Positions 8,862 to 18,231 of a DNA stretch of 38,619 bases are shown here, in pieces. The translations under genes were made by a program, and so were the position numbers. How positions within the stretch are numbered: position 1 is the stretch's first letter; each line of letters begins with the position of its first letter. The stretch comes from an uncultured beta proteobacterium (lineage in GTDB: Bacteria; Pseudomonadota; Gammaproteobacteria; Burkholderiales; Burkholderiaceae_C), in the NCBI GenBank assembly GCA_903948045.1, contig CAJAXU010000483.1:1-38619 (forward strand). The letters run 5' to 3'. The notes under the pieces were generated by a model, which had not been told where the DNA came from, searched no databases, and worked only from the letters and a program-made list of their open reading frames with translations.

Positions 8862-8921
8862 GTTTTCTCCTTCAGTTGTCTGTTGAGATGTCCGTTAGTG
8901 TGCGGCGTCGTTTGGAACGGG

Positions 8922-9623
8922 TCAGCGAATGCGGCTGTAGTCCAAGGGTTTGAGCAGCAGGCTGTCCATGCGGTCGATCAAAGAAGGCCAGACCTGCCGT
9001 GTGAGCTCCCACAGCGCCGGGTCGCTTTCCTGTGCTTCGCGCCAGCGCTGCCACGCCCCCATGTCCGTAAAGTGGCGTAACTCGATGCTCCGATGTGAGC
9101 GCCCGTTTGTGGTGCCGGGGCCGATCACAGTGTCGAAGAAGGCCACGACACGCGATCCCTCTCGCTCAAGCGCCGGCTGGATCTGATCAAAATAGGTCTC
9201 ATGGTGGCGGTCGGTGCCATCGGGTCGCAGCCATATCGTGCGCTGCTCGAACACGCCGCGCGGCTGGCCCTGGACCGCATCGAAGCTCGGCCACTGCTGC
9301 GGCAGGGCTGGCGAGCGGGGGTTGAGCCGCAGGATCGAGGTGTCGCAGAAGTCGAAGAGCGTGTATAACTGCGACACTCGACGCTCATCATGCGCGGCAT
9401 CATCGCGCAGACGCTGCTGATGCTGTTCCCAGGCGGCCAGGCTGTCGAACTGACGGATCTGGTAGACGCTCGATCCTGCCTCTGCGCCGATCCAAACTTC
9501 CCATGCGCCGACCAGAACGGAACCGTGGGATTCGATCACTTTCATCGAATCGCCCTGAAAGACCTCGTGGCGCTTGCTCAGGCGACCACCGCGGGAGATG
9601 ACCAGGCGGTGTTGGTAAATCAT
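8922..9623 (-). CDS. NIPSNAP-family protein
   Basis: Two ferredoxin-like repeats: E.R.Y + VLVGAWEVWIGAEAGSSVYQIRQFDSLAAWEQHQQRLRDD and RSIELRHFTDMGAWQRWREAQ. Start overlaps the upstream SDR stop by 4 bp. Confidence 0.8.
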   Translation of the reverse strand: MIYQHRLVISRGGRLSKRHEVFQGDSMKVIESHGSVLVGAWEVWIGAEAGSSVYQIRQFDSLAAWEQHQQRLRDDAAHDERRVSQLYTLFDFCDTSILRLNPRSPALPQQWPSFDAVQGQPRGVFEQRTIWLRPDGTDRHHETYFDQIQPALEREGSRVVAFFDTVIGPGTTNGRSHRSIELRHFTDMGAWQRWREAQESDPALWELTRQVWPSLIDRMDSLLLKPLDYSRIR

Positions 9624-10504
9624 GTGCTTGCCCCAAGTGGGACGTCGAGGGGTGAGCCGGCCGGATGGTCGAAAGCCACCGTGTGGGCCAGAGGTTCCCA
9701 GTGGTCGAGTTCGGCGATGGTTTTCGCGATCCGTGTGCGCACGCGGATCACGGCATCTTCACCCAGCGGAAGCCGCAACGGCAGGCGGTGGCTGCGGGCG
9801 AGTCGGAACAGGACCTGGGCGAGTCGCACTGGGTCATTGGGTTGGTGCCCGTTGCGTTCTTCTATGCGCCGGCGCGTGATGTCGATCGGTGTTCCGACAT
9901 AGGCCGCGATCTCGCTGGCCGTGAGGCGCATCGAAGCGCCAGCGAATAGGGTGCGAAACGAGCCTGGCTCGAGCACCATCACCTCGATGCCGAGGCTTGC
10001 GACCTCCTGTTTCAGGGCGTCCGAGTAGCCCTCGACCGCAAATTTGCTGGCCGCATAGAAGGCAAAGCCAGCCGACGCGGCATAGCCGCCCAGGGACGAG
10101 GTATTGAAGATGTGGCCGGCCCCGCGCGCTCGCATGAAGGGAAGCACGGCCCGTGTGACCTCGACCAGGCCGAAGAAATTGACCTCGAACATAGGACGGT
10201 ACTCCTGAGGCGAGGTTTCCTCCGCAGCGCCGAGCACGCCGTATCCGGCGTTGTTCAACAGCACGTCAATGCCGCCGGAGGCCGTTTCGGCCTGCGCCAC
10301 GACGCGGGCGACGCGTTCATGGTCGGTAACATCCAGCTGGTAGGCAAAGGTGCGGTCCGGATAAGCTTCTACGAGGGGCTGCACGTTGGCCACGTTGCGC
10401 GCCGTCAGGATAACGGCGTCACCTCGTGACAGCACTTCCTTGGCGACTGCATGCCCCATGCCAGAGTCGCAGCCGGTGATGAACCAGGTTTTCTTATTGT
10501 TCAT
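9620..10504 (-). CDS. SDR-family NAD(P)-dependent oxidoreductase
   Basis: TWFITGCDSGMGHAVAKEVLSRGD, LLNNAGYGVLGAAEE, Y-x3-K (FYAASKFAVEGYSDAL). Confidence 0.92.
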   Translation of the reverse strand: MNNKKTWFITGCDSGMGHAVAKEVLSRGDAVILTARNVANVQPLVEAYPDRTFAYQLDVTDHERVARVVAQAETASGGIDVLLNNAGYGVLGAAEETSPQEYRPMFEVNFFGLVEVTRAVLPFMRARGAGHIFNTSSLGGYAASAGFAFYAASKFAVEGYSDALKQEVASLGIEVMVLEPGSFRTLFAGASMRLTASEIAAYVGTPIDITRRRIEERNGHQPNDPVRLAQVLFRLARSHRLPLRLPLGEDAVIRVRTRIAKTIAELDHWEPLAHTVAFDHPAGSPLDVPLGAST

Positions 10505-10511
10505 TGCAATC

Positions 10512-11954
10512 CTAGATATGGAGATGAGTGATCGTTTTGGCGACCGTGTAGCTTCTGACCCCTTCGGTTCCGCCTTCGCGCCCGGAGCCGCTGTCCTTGA
10601 CGCCGCCGAAGGGGATGCCTGTCGTTGAGACCGTCAGATGGTTGATCGCAACGGCGCCACACTGCAGTTCGCGGGACATATGGTCGGCGCGGGCCGCATC
10701 GCGCGTGAATACGTAGCCGGCCAGTCCAAATGGGAGGGCGTTTGCTAGGGCCAGGGCCTGGTCCAGGTCTGTGTAGCTCGCCAGGCATGCGACAGGACCG
10801 AATGGCTCCTCGTGCAGAATGCGGGCCGTAGGCGGGACATCGACGAGGACCGTGGGTGCGTAGAAGAACCCCGACGTGCCGATCTGCTCACCGCCGCACA
10901 GCAGCGCTGCACCGCGCTGGCGCGCATCCTGCACCAGCCCGTCGATGTACTGTAGCCGCCTGGCATTGACCAGCGGGCCGACCGTAACGTCAGGCGCAAG
11001 CGGTGAACCCACCTTGAGCTGGCGCACCCGTTCCAGCATCGCTTCGGTAAAGGTCCGGTAGACCGAGTTGTGGATAAAAAAGCGCGTTGGTGCGATGCAG
11101 GCTTGACCTCCGTTGCGGAATTTGGCTGGCGTGCAGCGGGCCGCAGCGGCTTCGATGTCCGCGTCCTCGCAGACAATGACGGGTGCGTGCCCGCCAAGCT
11201 CCATCAAAATTGCCTTCATCTGTTGCGCTGCCAGCGATGCAAGTCGCTTGCCCACCGGCACGGAGCCGGTGAACGTGACCATGCGCACTTCTGGTGCTTC
11301 GATGAGTGTGCTCGAGACCAGTTCGGGGTTTCCGTACAGGAGTCCGATGACGCCTGGCGGAAGGCCGGCGTCAGCAAATGCTTGGACTACTGCCATCGCC
11401 GAGGCCGGTGTTTCCTCGGCTGCCTTCAGGATGATCGCGCAGCCCGCCGAGAGTGCGCTGCCGATTTTGCGGCACGGCGAGAGCACCGGTGCATTCCAAG
11501 GCGTGAAGGCGGCGACGATGCCAACGGCCTCAGGCACCACCATTTGTCGTAACCCGCGTTCGGACGGCACCACGCGGCCGTACAGACGGCGGCCTTCGGC
11601 GGCATCCCACTCCATCAACTCGATCGCACGCAGAACGTAGCTGCGGGAATCGGTCAAGGGGGTACCCAATTCCATCGCCGAGACCAGGGCCACGTGGTCG
11701 AGCCGATCGCGCAACAACCGGCACGCTCGCAGGATGAGTTCACTGCGTAATGCGGGATTGGTGTTTCGCCAAATGGTGTGGCCCGTGCGTGCGGCTGAAA
11801 GCGCCGACGCAAGCGTGGCGGCATTGGCTTCAGGCGCACGGCCGAGGATGGTTTCGTCGGACGGATTGACAACGTCGAAAAAGCGGGTGCTCGGGTCACC
11901 GGTAGTCCATTCGCCGTCAATGAAGAATTTGATGGTGGGGTAAATATCGGTCAT
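10512..11954 (-). CDS. NAD(P)-dependent aldehyde dehydrogenase
   Basis: AAFTPWNAPVLSPCRKIGSALSAGCAIILKAAEETP, FTGSVPVGKRLA, LMELGGHAPVIVCEDAD, NGGQACIAPTRFFI, HEEPFGPVACLASY. Confidence 0.95.
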   Translation of the reverse strand: MTDIYPTIKFFIDGEWTTGDPSTRFFDVVNPSDETILGRAPEANAATLASALSAARTGHTIWRNTNPALRSELILRACRLLRDRLDHVALVSAMELGTPLTDSRSYVLRAIELMEWDAAEGRRLYGRVVPSERGLRQMVVPEAVGIVAAFTPWNAPVLSPCRKIGSALSAGCAIILKAAEETPASAMAVVQAFADAGLPPGVIGLLYGNPELVSSTLIEAPEVRMVTFTGSVPVGKRLASLAAQQMKAILMELGGHAPVIVCEDADIEAAAARCTPAKFRNGGQACIAPTRFFIHNSVYRTFTEAMLERVRQLKVGSPLAPDVTVGPLVNARRLQYIDGLVQDARQRGAALLCGGEQIGTSGFFYAPTVLVDVPPTARILHEEPFGPVACLASYTDLDQALALANALPFGLAGYVFTRDAARADHMSRELQCGAVAINHLTVSTTGIPFGGVKDSGSGREGGTEGVRSYTVAKTITHLHI

Positions 11955-12050
11955 TGAAGAAGCGTGTTGATGGAGTTCTCAAGACCGCCTCCGAGCTGGT
12001 CTGGACAAGCACAGTATAGTTCGATAGCCCTAATAGATACACATATATAA

Positions 12051-12076
12051 ATAAATTATTCAAATACATAAATTAT
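12051..12076. promoter_or_regulatory. AT-rich divergent promoter core with direct repeat ATAAATTAT x2
   Basis: ATAAATTAT at 12051-12059 and 12068-12076 (17-bp period) within a strongly AT-rich patch between divergent ALDH and acyl-CoA dehydrogenase operons. Confidence 0.5.
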
Positions 12077-12153
12077 GGTAGCCTAAGGCCCGGCCGGTTT
12101 TAAGAGTTCCAACAGTTTAAAAAGATGAAAATGCAACCAGTGCGAGGTTTTGA

Positions 12154-13302
12154 ATGATGGCGGGTGCGTTCCACTTCCCGCCGTTCCAGGAGGACGAGGG
12201 CTTGCGCTCGCTACGAGAGGACGTCCGCAGTTTCCTCGGTGCGGAACGACGCAACGGCGGGATTCCGCCAGCTCCAGCGGGGTTTGACCCTGGGTTTAGC
12301 CGGCGGCTGGCGGGCCAGGGCTGGATTGGCATGACTTGGCCGAAACGCTTTGGCGGGCATGAGCGCACGCCGATCGAGCGTCATGTGGTCACCGAGGAAC
12401 TGCTATCTGCGGGTGCACCGGTGCGCGCCCATTGGGTCGCGGACCGGCAAAGCGGGCCGCTGCTGCTGCGTTTCGGCAACGAACAGCAGCAGCAGCGCTA
12501 CCTTCCGGAGATTGCTGCCGGGCGCTGCTACTTTTGCATTGGGATGAGCGAGGCCGGTTCGGGGTCCGATCTGGCATCGATCCGCACCAAGGCAATCAAG
12601 GTCGACGGTGGGTGGCGAGTAGACGGCGCAAAGCTGTGGACCAGCAACGCCCATCGGACCCATATGATGATTCTGTTTGCGCGCACGGGACCGGCCGGGC
12701 CCAGTCGGCACGAGGGGGTGAGCCAGTTCTTGGTGGACCTGAAATCTCCTGGCATTTCGATCCGTCCGATTATGAATATGGCCGGGGAGCACGATTTCAA
12801 CGAAGTCGCCTTGGATGCGGTGTTCGTGCCGGACGATGATTTGTTGGGAATCGCGGGGAACGGCTGGAACCAGGTGACCAGCGAACTCGTGTACGAGCGC
12901 AGCGGTCCCGATCGCTGGCTCAGCACCTACCACCTGCTGCGCGCCATGGCCGATCTGTGTCCGCAATTGGGCGCCGAGGGGTTGCAGGGCGTCGGACGCC
13001 TGACTGCACACCTATGGACGCTGCACCACATGTCGCTCTCAATCGCCGGGCTGATGGTCAAGGGCGAACACCCGGCCACTGAGGCGGCCGTGGTGAAGGA
13101 TCTCGGCACAAGCTTCGAGCGCGAGATTCCTGAGGCTGCCCGGCGGTTTGTCAGTGAGTCGGTGCGTGCCGCGTTACCGGCGCAGCATGCGTTTCCACAG
13201 GCGCTGCGAGCTGCAACCCTGCTGGCGCCTGCATTGACCATACGTGGCGGAACGCGCGAGATCCTGCGCGGGATGATTGCCAAGAGTTTGGGAATGAGAT
13301 GA
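12154..13302 (+). CDS. Acyl-CoA dehydrogenase (catalytic-type subunit)
   Basis: CIGMSEAGSGSDLASIRTKAIKVDGGWRVDGAKLWTSNAH, C-terminal IRGGTREILRGMIAKSLG. Confidence 0.93.
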   Translation: MMAGAFHFPPFQEDEGLRSLREDVRSFLGAERRNGGIPPAPAGFDPGFSRRLAGQGWIGMTWPKRFGGHERTPIERHVVTEELLSAGAPVRAHWVADRQSGPLLLRFGNEQQQQRYLPEIAAGRCYFCIGMSEAGSGSDLASIRTKAIKVDGGWRVDGAKLWTSNAHRTHMMILFARTGPAGPSRHEGVSQFLVDLKSPGISIRPIMNMAGEHDFNEVALDAVFVPDDDLLGIAGNGWNQVTSELVYERSGPDRWLSTYHLLRAMADLCPQLGAEGLQGVGRLTAHLWTLHHMSLSIAGLMVKGEHPATEAAVVKDLGTSFEREIPEAARRFVSESVRAALPAQHAFPQALRAATLLAPALTIRGGTREILRGMIAKSLGMR

Positions 13303-14381
13303 GCGATATACAAGATTTGGTGCGCGATACGGCGTCGCGCCTTTTCAGGGATCACTGTACGCGCGATGTTCAGGACGCGGCAGAACGAGGCACCTGGCCC
13401 GCGGCGGCTTGGGATGCGGCCTGGGGGGCCGGCCTGTTGTCGGCGCTGGACCCGGAAGCCATCGATGGACCTCTGCTGCCCCTTAGCGTGCTTGCGCCGG
13501 TCTTGGAGATGACCGGTGTGCATGCCGTTCCCCTGCCGATCGGTGAAACGCTGCTCGCGCAGCGCCTTTTTACTGCAGCTGGCCTAGCGTTTCCAGACGG
13601 ACCCCTGAGCATCGCCTCTGGGCTGGACCCCTTGCCGGACCTGAGCCGCACGAACAACGGCTGGGAGCTCAGCGGCCCCGTGCGACGCGTTCCATGGGGC
13701 CGGTATGCACAGGCCATCGCAGTGGCGGCACGTTACGGAGAGCGTATCGTGCTGGTGCGACTGGAAGGTCTGCGACCGGATACTCTGGACGTCAATTTGG
13801 CTGGCGAAGCGCGCGATAGTTTTGAACTCACCGGCCATCGCCTGACGGATGACACGGTGCAGGACAACGCGGCGGAAGTCGGTTCCCGGCTCCGGTTTGA
13901 GGGGGCACTGCTACGCGCGCTACAGATTGCCGGAGCCTTGGGACGGGTGCTGGAGCAAACGGTGCAATACAGCCTGGACCGCGTACAGTTTGGACGGCCT
14001 ATCGCAAAGTTCCAGGCTGTGCAACATCAGGTCGCGGTTCTTGCCGGTCAGAGCGCTGCGGCGGTGGCTGCTGCTGCGGCGGCGGTTACTGCGGTTTGGG
14101 CGCGAACTGGAGGCTTCGAGATTGCAGCCGCCAAGCTGCGAGCTAGCGAAGCGGCGGGCGTCGGTTGCGAGATCGCGCACCAGGTGCACGGAGCCATCGG
14201 GATCACTCATGAGTACGATCTGCATCTGCGCACCCGGCGGCTGTTGAGTTGGCGCGATGAGTTTGGATCCGAAACAGAGTGGGCGTACTGGATCGGCGAG
14301 CGTGTGCGCACCGTCGGTGGCGACGGGCTGTGGAACTACATTCAATCGCCCTACGAGGTGGTACGGGAGCCGGTAGCGTGA
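13299..14381 (+). CDS. Acyl-CoA dehydrogenase-like protein (second subunit)
   Basis: RVQFGRPIAKFQAVQHQVAVLAGQ, HQVHGAIGITHEYDLHLRTRRLLSW; ATGA overlap with upstream ACAD. Confidence 0.88.
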   Translation: MSDIQDLVRDTASRLFRDHCTRDVQDAAERGTWPAAAWDAAWGAGLLSALDPEAIDGPLLPLSVLAPVLEMTGVHAVPLPIGETLLAQRLFTAAGLAFPDGPLSIASGLDPLPDLSRTNNGWELSGPVRRVPWGRYAQAIAVAARYGERIVLVRLEGLRPDTLDVNLAGEARDSFELTGHRLTDDTVQDNAAEVGSRLRFEGALLRALQIAGALGRVLEQTVQYSLDRVQFGRPIAKFQAVQHQVAVLAGQSAAAVAAAAAAVTAVWARTGGFEIAAAKLRASEAAGVGCEIAHQVHGAIGITHEYDLHLRTRRLLSWRDEFGSETEWAYWIGERVRTVGGDGLWNYIQSPYEVVREPVA

Positions 14382-16531
14382 CAGAAGTTTCGACCACTCA
14401 CCTTGAAAGGGTCTTCTCCCCGTCCGCCATTGCGGTCGTCGGTGCCAGCGACGACGCCGACAAGATCGGCGGAAAGGTTCTCCGTACGCTGATGCGTCAC
14501 AACTATGCAGGCAAGCTCTATCCGGTCAACCCGTCACGCTCGACGGTAGCCGGACTAAAGGCCTATACGAGTGTCGCGTCCATTGGTATGCCGGTAGATC
14601 TGGCGCTGATAGCCGTTCCAGCTGCCGCCGTGCCATACACCTTGCAGGAATGTGCCCTTGCCGGGATCCCAGGCGCTGTCATCTTCAGCTCGGGGTTCGC
14701 TGATGCGGGCGACCGAGGGGCCGGACTGCAGCAGCAGCTGGATGACATCTGCCGGCGTACGGGAATTCGGGTTTCCGGTCCCAACTCGGAAGGTTTCCTC
14801 AACGTGCGTGACAAGGTGGCCGCCACCTTCAGCCCCGCTATTAATATCGAAGCGGGCGATCTCGATTGCGAGGCCCAGATCGGCATCGTCGCTCAGAGCG
14901 GAGGCCTAGGTTTTGCATTTTTCAATCGCGGACGGCGCGACGATCTGATTTTCAACTACGTATTCAGCGTCGGCAATCAGGTTGACCTCGAAATCGCAGA
15001 GTACCTGGAGTTTCTCATCGGGCAGTCGCGTACGAAAGTCGTGCTGATGTATGTTGAGTCGCTGAAGGACCCTGCCCTTTTCCTGCGAACGGCCCGACGC
15101 GCGGCTGACCTAGGCAAGCCCATCGTGCTGGTCAAGGTCGGCACGTCCAAGGCGGGGCGGCGCGCGGCGGAGTCCCATACAGGTGCGATTGCAGGGTCGC
15201 TGGAGGTGAGCAGCGCTGTATTTGCTCACCACGGCATCGTATGCGTGGACGATCAGGATGGGATGCTGGACTTCGCTGCCGCCTTCATCCACAACCCCCT
15301 ACCAAAGGGAAATCGGGTGGCCATCATTTCTGCTTCGGGCGGGACGGCCGTGTGGCTGGCCGATGCCTGTGAAGCAGCCGGCTTCGAGCTGCCTGAGATC
15401 GATGCCGGGCGGCGTGCGCAGTTGGAGGCGTTCATTCCGTTCTACGGCTCGACCACCAACCCGGTGGACATTACTGCACAAGGGACAGGTGGATATTCCC
15501 GGTCAATGGAGATCCTGGGGCAGGCGCCATACATTGACACACTGATCATCGCCGTGAGTTTTGCTCAGGAGCGTCGATTGATCGACGATGGACAGGCCAT
15601 TGCCGACATCGCTCGCAAGCTCGGCAAGCCCGTGCTGATCTACAGCTACACGGTGCCATCGGAGGCTTCACGCATGCATCTGCGGAAACTGGGGCTGCAC
15701 TGCTTCGCATCGCTTCAGGGATGCGTGCGCAGCCTGCAGGGACTGTGGACCTATGCGCAGTTCCAGCAGACTCGCCGGGAACGGGATGCGCCGGCTCGCT
15801 CCCCGGACATGGTCCCGCCCGAAGCCCGCCACTGGCTCGATGCACCCGGCGGTGCGTTGTGCGAGTACGAAGCCAAGGCGATGCTGGCCGCCTACGATGT
15901 ACCGGTTCCGCGCGAGGCGCTGGCTCGGGATGCTGACGATGCGGTTGCCAGCGCAGGGAGGATGGTCGGCCCCGTGGCCCTCAAGCTGCAGTCCCCCGAG
16001 ATCCCGCACAAAACAGAAGCAGGTGCTGTAAAGCTTGGCGTGCATGGTGAAGCCGCGGTACGCGCGGCCTTCGAGCAGGTCATGGCCAACGGCCGGCGGT
16101 TCGATCCGAAGGCGCAGGTCCGCGGGGTGCTAGTGCAGCCGATGGCCTCACCCGGTTTGGAACTGATTGCCGGCGTTATCAACGACCCTGATTTCGGCCC
16201 GATGGTCATGGTCGGTCTAGGCGGAATCTACGTTGAGATTCTGGGGGATGTGGCGCTGGCACCCGCGCCGTTGAATGCCGCCGCGGCGCTCGCAATGTTG
16301 GAGCGGCTGCGTGGGCGGCGCCTGCTCGAAGGTGTGCGCGGCGAAGCCCAGCGAGACAAGGCGGCCATTGTCGACCTGCTGGTCCGGCTTTCTCACTTGG
16401 CCTGGGACTTTCGGCATCGGCTGGCGGAGTTCGACGTGAACCCGGTCTTCCTGCACGAGCAGGGGCACGGCCTCACGGTGGTGGATGCGCTCGGCATTCT
16501 GAAGCCGATTGAAGAAGGAAAGACTTCATGA
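14378..16531 (+). CDS. Acyl-CoA ligase (NDP/ADP-forming), acetate-CoA ligase family with CoA-binding and ATP-grasp domains
   Basis: FSPSAIAVVGASDDADKIGGKVLRTLMRHNYAGKLYPVNP, GPNSEGFLNVRDK, VAIISASGGTAVWLADACEAAG, ATP-grasp GPVALKLQSPEIPHKTEAGAVKLGV. GTG start at 14378 overlapping the upstream stop. Confidence 0.92.
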   Translation: MTEVSTTHLERVFSPSAIAVVGASDDADKIGGKVLRTLMRHNYAGKLYPVNPSRSTVAGLKAYTSVASIGMPVDLALIAVPAAAVPYTLQECALAGIPGAVIFSSGFADAGDRGAGLQQQLDDICRRTGIRVSGPNSEGFLNVRDKVAATFSPAINIEAGDLDCEAQIGIVAQSGGLGFAFFNRGRRDDLIFNYVFSVGNQVDLEIAEYLEFLIGQSRTKVVLMYVESLKDPALFLRTARRAADLGKPIVLVKVGTSKAGRRAAESHTGAIAGSLEVSSAVFAHHGIVCVDDQDGMLDFAAAFIHNPLPKGNRVAIISASGGTAVWLADACEAAGFELPEIDAGRRAQLEAFIPFYGSTTNPVDITAQGTGGYSRSMEILGQAPYIDTLIIAVSFAQERRLIDDGQAIADIARKLGKPVLIYSYTVPSEASRMHLRKLGLHCFASLQGCVRSLQGLWTYAQFQQTRRERDAPARSPDMVPPEARHWLDAPGGALCEYEAKAMLAAYDVPVPREALARDADDAVASAGRMVGPVALKLQSPEIPHKTEAGAVKLGVHGEAAVRAAFEQVMANGRRFDPKAQVRGVLVQPMASPGLELIAGVINDPDFGPMVMVGLGGIYVEILGDVALAPAPLNAAAALAMLERLRGRRLLEGVRGEAQRDKAAIVDLLVRLSHLAWDFRHRLAEFDVNPVFLHEQGHGLTVVDALGILKPIEEGKTS

Positions 16532-17316
16532 CTGATCAACTGCTGTACGAGGTTCAGGACCGGGTTGCCACGATCACGCTGAACCGTCCGGAAAAGAAGA
16601 ACGCGTTCACGACCGAAATGCTGCATGCATGGGCCGATGCGCTGAATGAATCGGCTAGCCGCGAGGATGTGAACGTTGTCGTCTTGACCGGAGCCGGAGA
16701 CGCCTTCTGCTCTGGCGGCGACGTCGGTGGCATGCGCGAGCGTTCTGGCGCAAGTGCCTACCGGCGCAAGATGGAGTTGGCCGATCGCGTGCACCGGATT
16801 CCTCTGATCCTAGATGGTTTTGAAAAGCCAGTGCTTGTTGCCGTCAACGGGGTGGCCACAGGCGCTGGTATGGACATGGCCTTGATGGGCGATATCCGCA
16901 TCGCGGCCCGCAGCGCCCGGTTCGCCGAAACCTATATCCGCCTCGGAGTCTTCGCCGGCGATGGGGGGACCTGGTACCTCCCGCGCATCGTGGGCATGGC
17001 CAAGGCGCTCGAACTGCTGTGGACCGCGCGCTTTGTGGATGCTGATGAGGCCGAACGCCTCGGTATCGTCAGTACGGTGGTGGAAGACAGCCAACTGATG
17101 GCGTCAACCTACGAGATGGCCGGCCGGATTGCAGCGCAGCCGCCAGTTGCCGTGCGCATGATGAAGCGTGCGGCCATGCAGGGCGAGCGCATGGAACTGC
17201 GCGCCCACCTCGACATGGCTTCCTCGAACATGGCGATGCTATACTCAACTGAGGACCATCTGGAAGCATTGGAAGCCTTTGCCGAAAAGCGAAAAGGGCA
17301 GTTCAAAGGCCGCTAA
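16528..17316 (+). CDS. Enoyl-CoA hydratase/isomerase family protein
   Basis: VATITLNRPEKKNAFTTEM, LTGAGDAFCSGGDVGGM, VAVNGVATGAGMDMALMGDIRIAARSARFAETYIRLGVFAGDGG. Confidence 0.95.
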   Translation: MTDQLLYEVQDRVATITLNRPEKKNAFTTEMLHAWADALNESASREDVNVVVLTGAGDAFCSGGDVGGMRERSGASAYRRKMELADRVHRIPLILDGFEKPVLVAVNGVATGAGMDMALMGDIRIAARSARFAETYIRLGVFAGDGGTWYLPRIVGMAKALELLWTARFVDADEAERLGIVSTVVEDSQLMASTYEMAGRIAAQPPVAVRMMKRAAMQGERMELRAHLDMASSNMAMLYSTEDHLEALEAFAEKRKGQFKGR

Positions 17317-17325
17317 AACACGGGT

Positions 17326-18171
17326 GTGACGCGCATTAATTCACACATCCCCATGCCCAAAACGAAGGGGGCATTGCCCTCAGAGCCTGAGTCCTCGCAA
17401 GTTGCCGGAGTCGTTAAGTCGGCACGCCGTGTGTTGGAGATCTTCGAGCTGTTCGCCGAAGTCCAGCAGTCCTTGACCCTGACTGAAATCGCCAGGCGGC
17501 TGAACTATCCTGCACCCAGCGCCCTCGCGCTGCTCAAAAGCTTGCAGGCTCTGGACTACATGGCATTTGACCCGGCTGGCAAGACCTACAGCCCTACCAT
17601 GCGGGTTGCCATGCTCGGCGGCTGGGTCCAGGGCCGGGTGTTTCTGGAGGGCACGGTCGTGGCACTGATGACTGACTTGCAGGAGCGCACCGGTGAAACC
17701 GTCATGCTGGGAATGCAGAACGACATTCATGCCCAATACGTCCACACCGTGCAATCCCGGCGATCGCTGCGCTACTTTCTCAAGCCAGGCACTTTGCGGC
17801 CCATTGCTCGCAGCGCGATGGGCACCGTCCTGCTGGCGCAACTGCCGATTGAAGCGGTGACGAAGCTCATCCCCCGAATCAATGATCGGCAGGGGTCCGG
17901 CGAGCCCAGGGTCGATGCCGACGAACTGCTGTCGAAGCTGGCAAAAGTCCGGCGCGCGGGTTATGCGTACAGCGACCAGTTGACGGAGGGAATCAGTGCA
18001 ATCGCCATTCCGCTGCGCAACGATTCGGTGGACCAACCGATGGTGCTGGGGTTGGGCGGGCCGACGAGTCGGATCAAACCCAAGACGCAGGAGCTGGTGC
18101 AGCTCATGCGAGAGCTGATCGATCATCACACAGGCCCGACCTCGCGCGCGACGCCTTCCGGACGCGATTGA
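17326..18171 (+). CDS. IclR-family transcriptional regulator
   Basis: SARRVLEIFELFAEVQQSLTLTEIARRLNYPAPSALALLKSLQALDYMAFDP winged HTH; C-terminal effector domain with GTVLLAQLP...AGYAYSDQLTEGISAIAIPL. Start may be ATG 17353. Confidence 0.92.
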   Translation: MTRINSHIPMPKTKGALPSEPESSQVAGVVKSARRVLEIFELFAEVQQSLTLTEIARRLNYPAPSALALLKSLQALDYMAFDPAGKTYSPTMRVAMLGGWVQGRVFLEGTVVALMTDLQERTGETVMLGMQNDIHAQYVHTVQSRRSLRYFLKPGTLRPIARSAMGTVLLAQLPIEAVTKLIPRINDRQGSGEPRVDADELLSKLAKVRRAGYAYSDQLTEGISAIAIPLRNDSVDQPMVLGLGGPTSRIKPKTQELVQLMRELIDHHTGPTSRATPSGRD

Positions 18172-18231
18172 GGCGCCCCGTTTCGACCCCGGACGGCAGC
18201 CATAATTTTCCGCGTGGTGGATTCAGCACTT

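Noticed and set aside
17380-18129. 249-aa reverse ORF opposite the IclR regulator
   Set aside because: Antisense shadow of a confident CDS; no domain signature or plausible RBS context.
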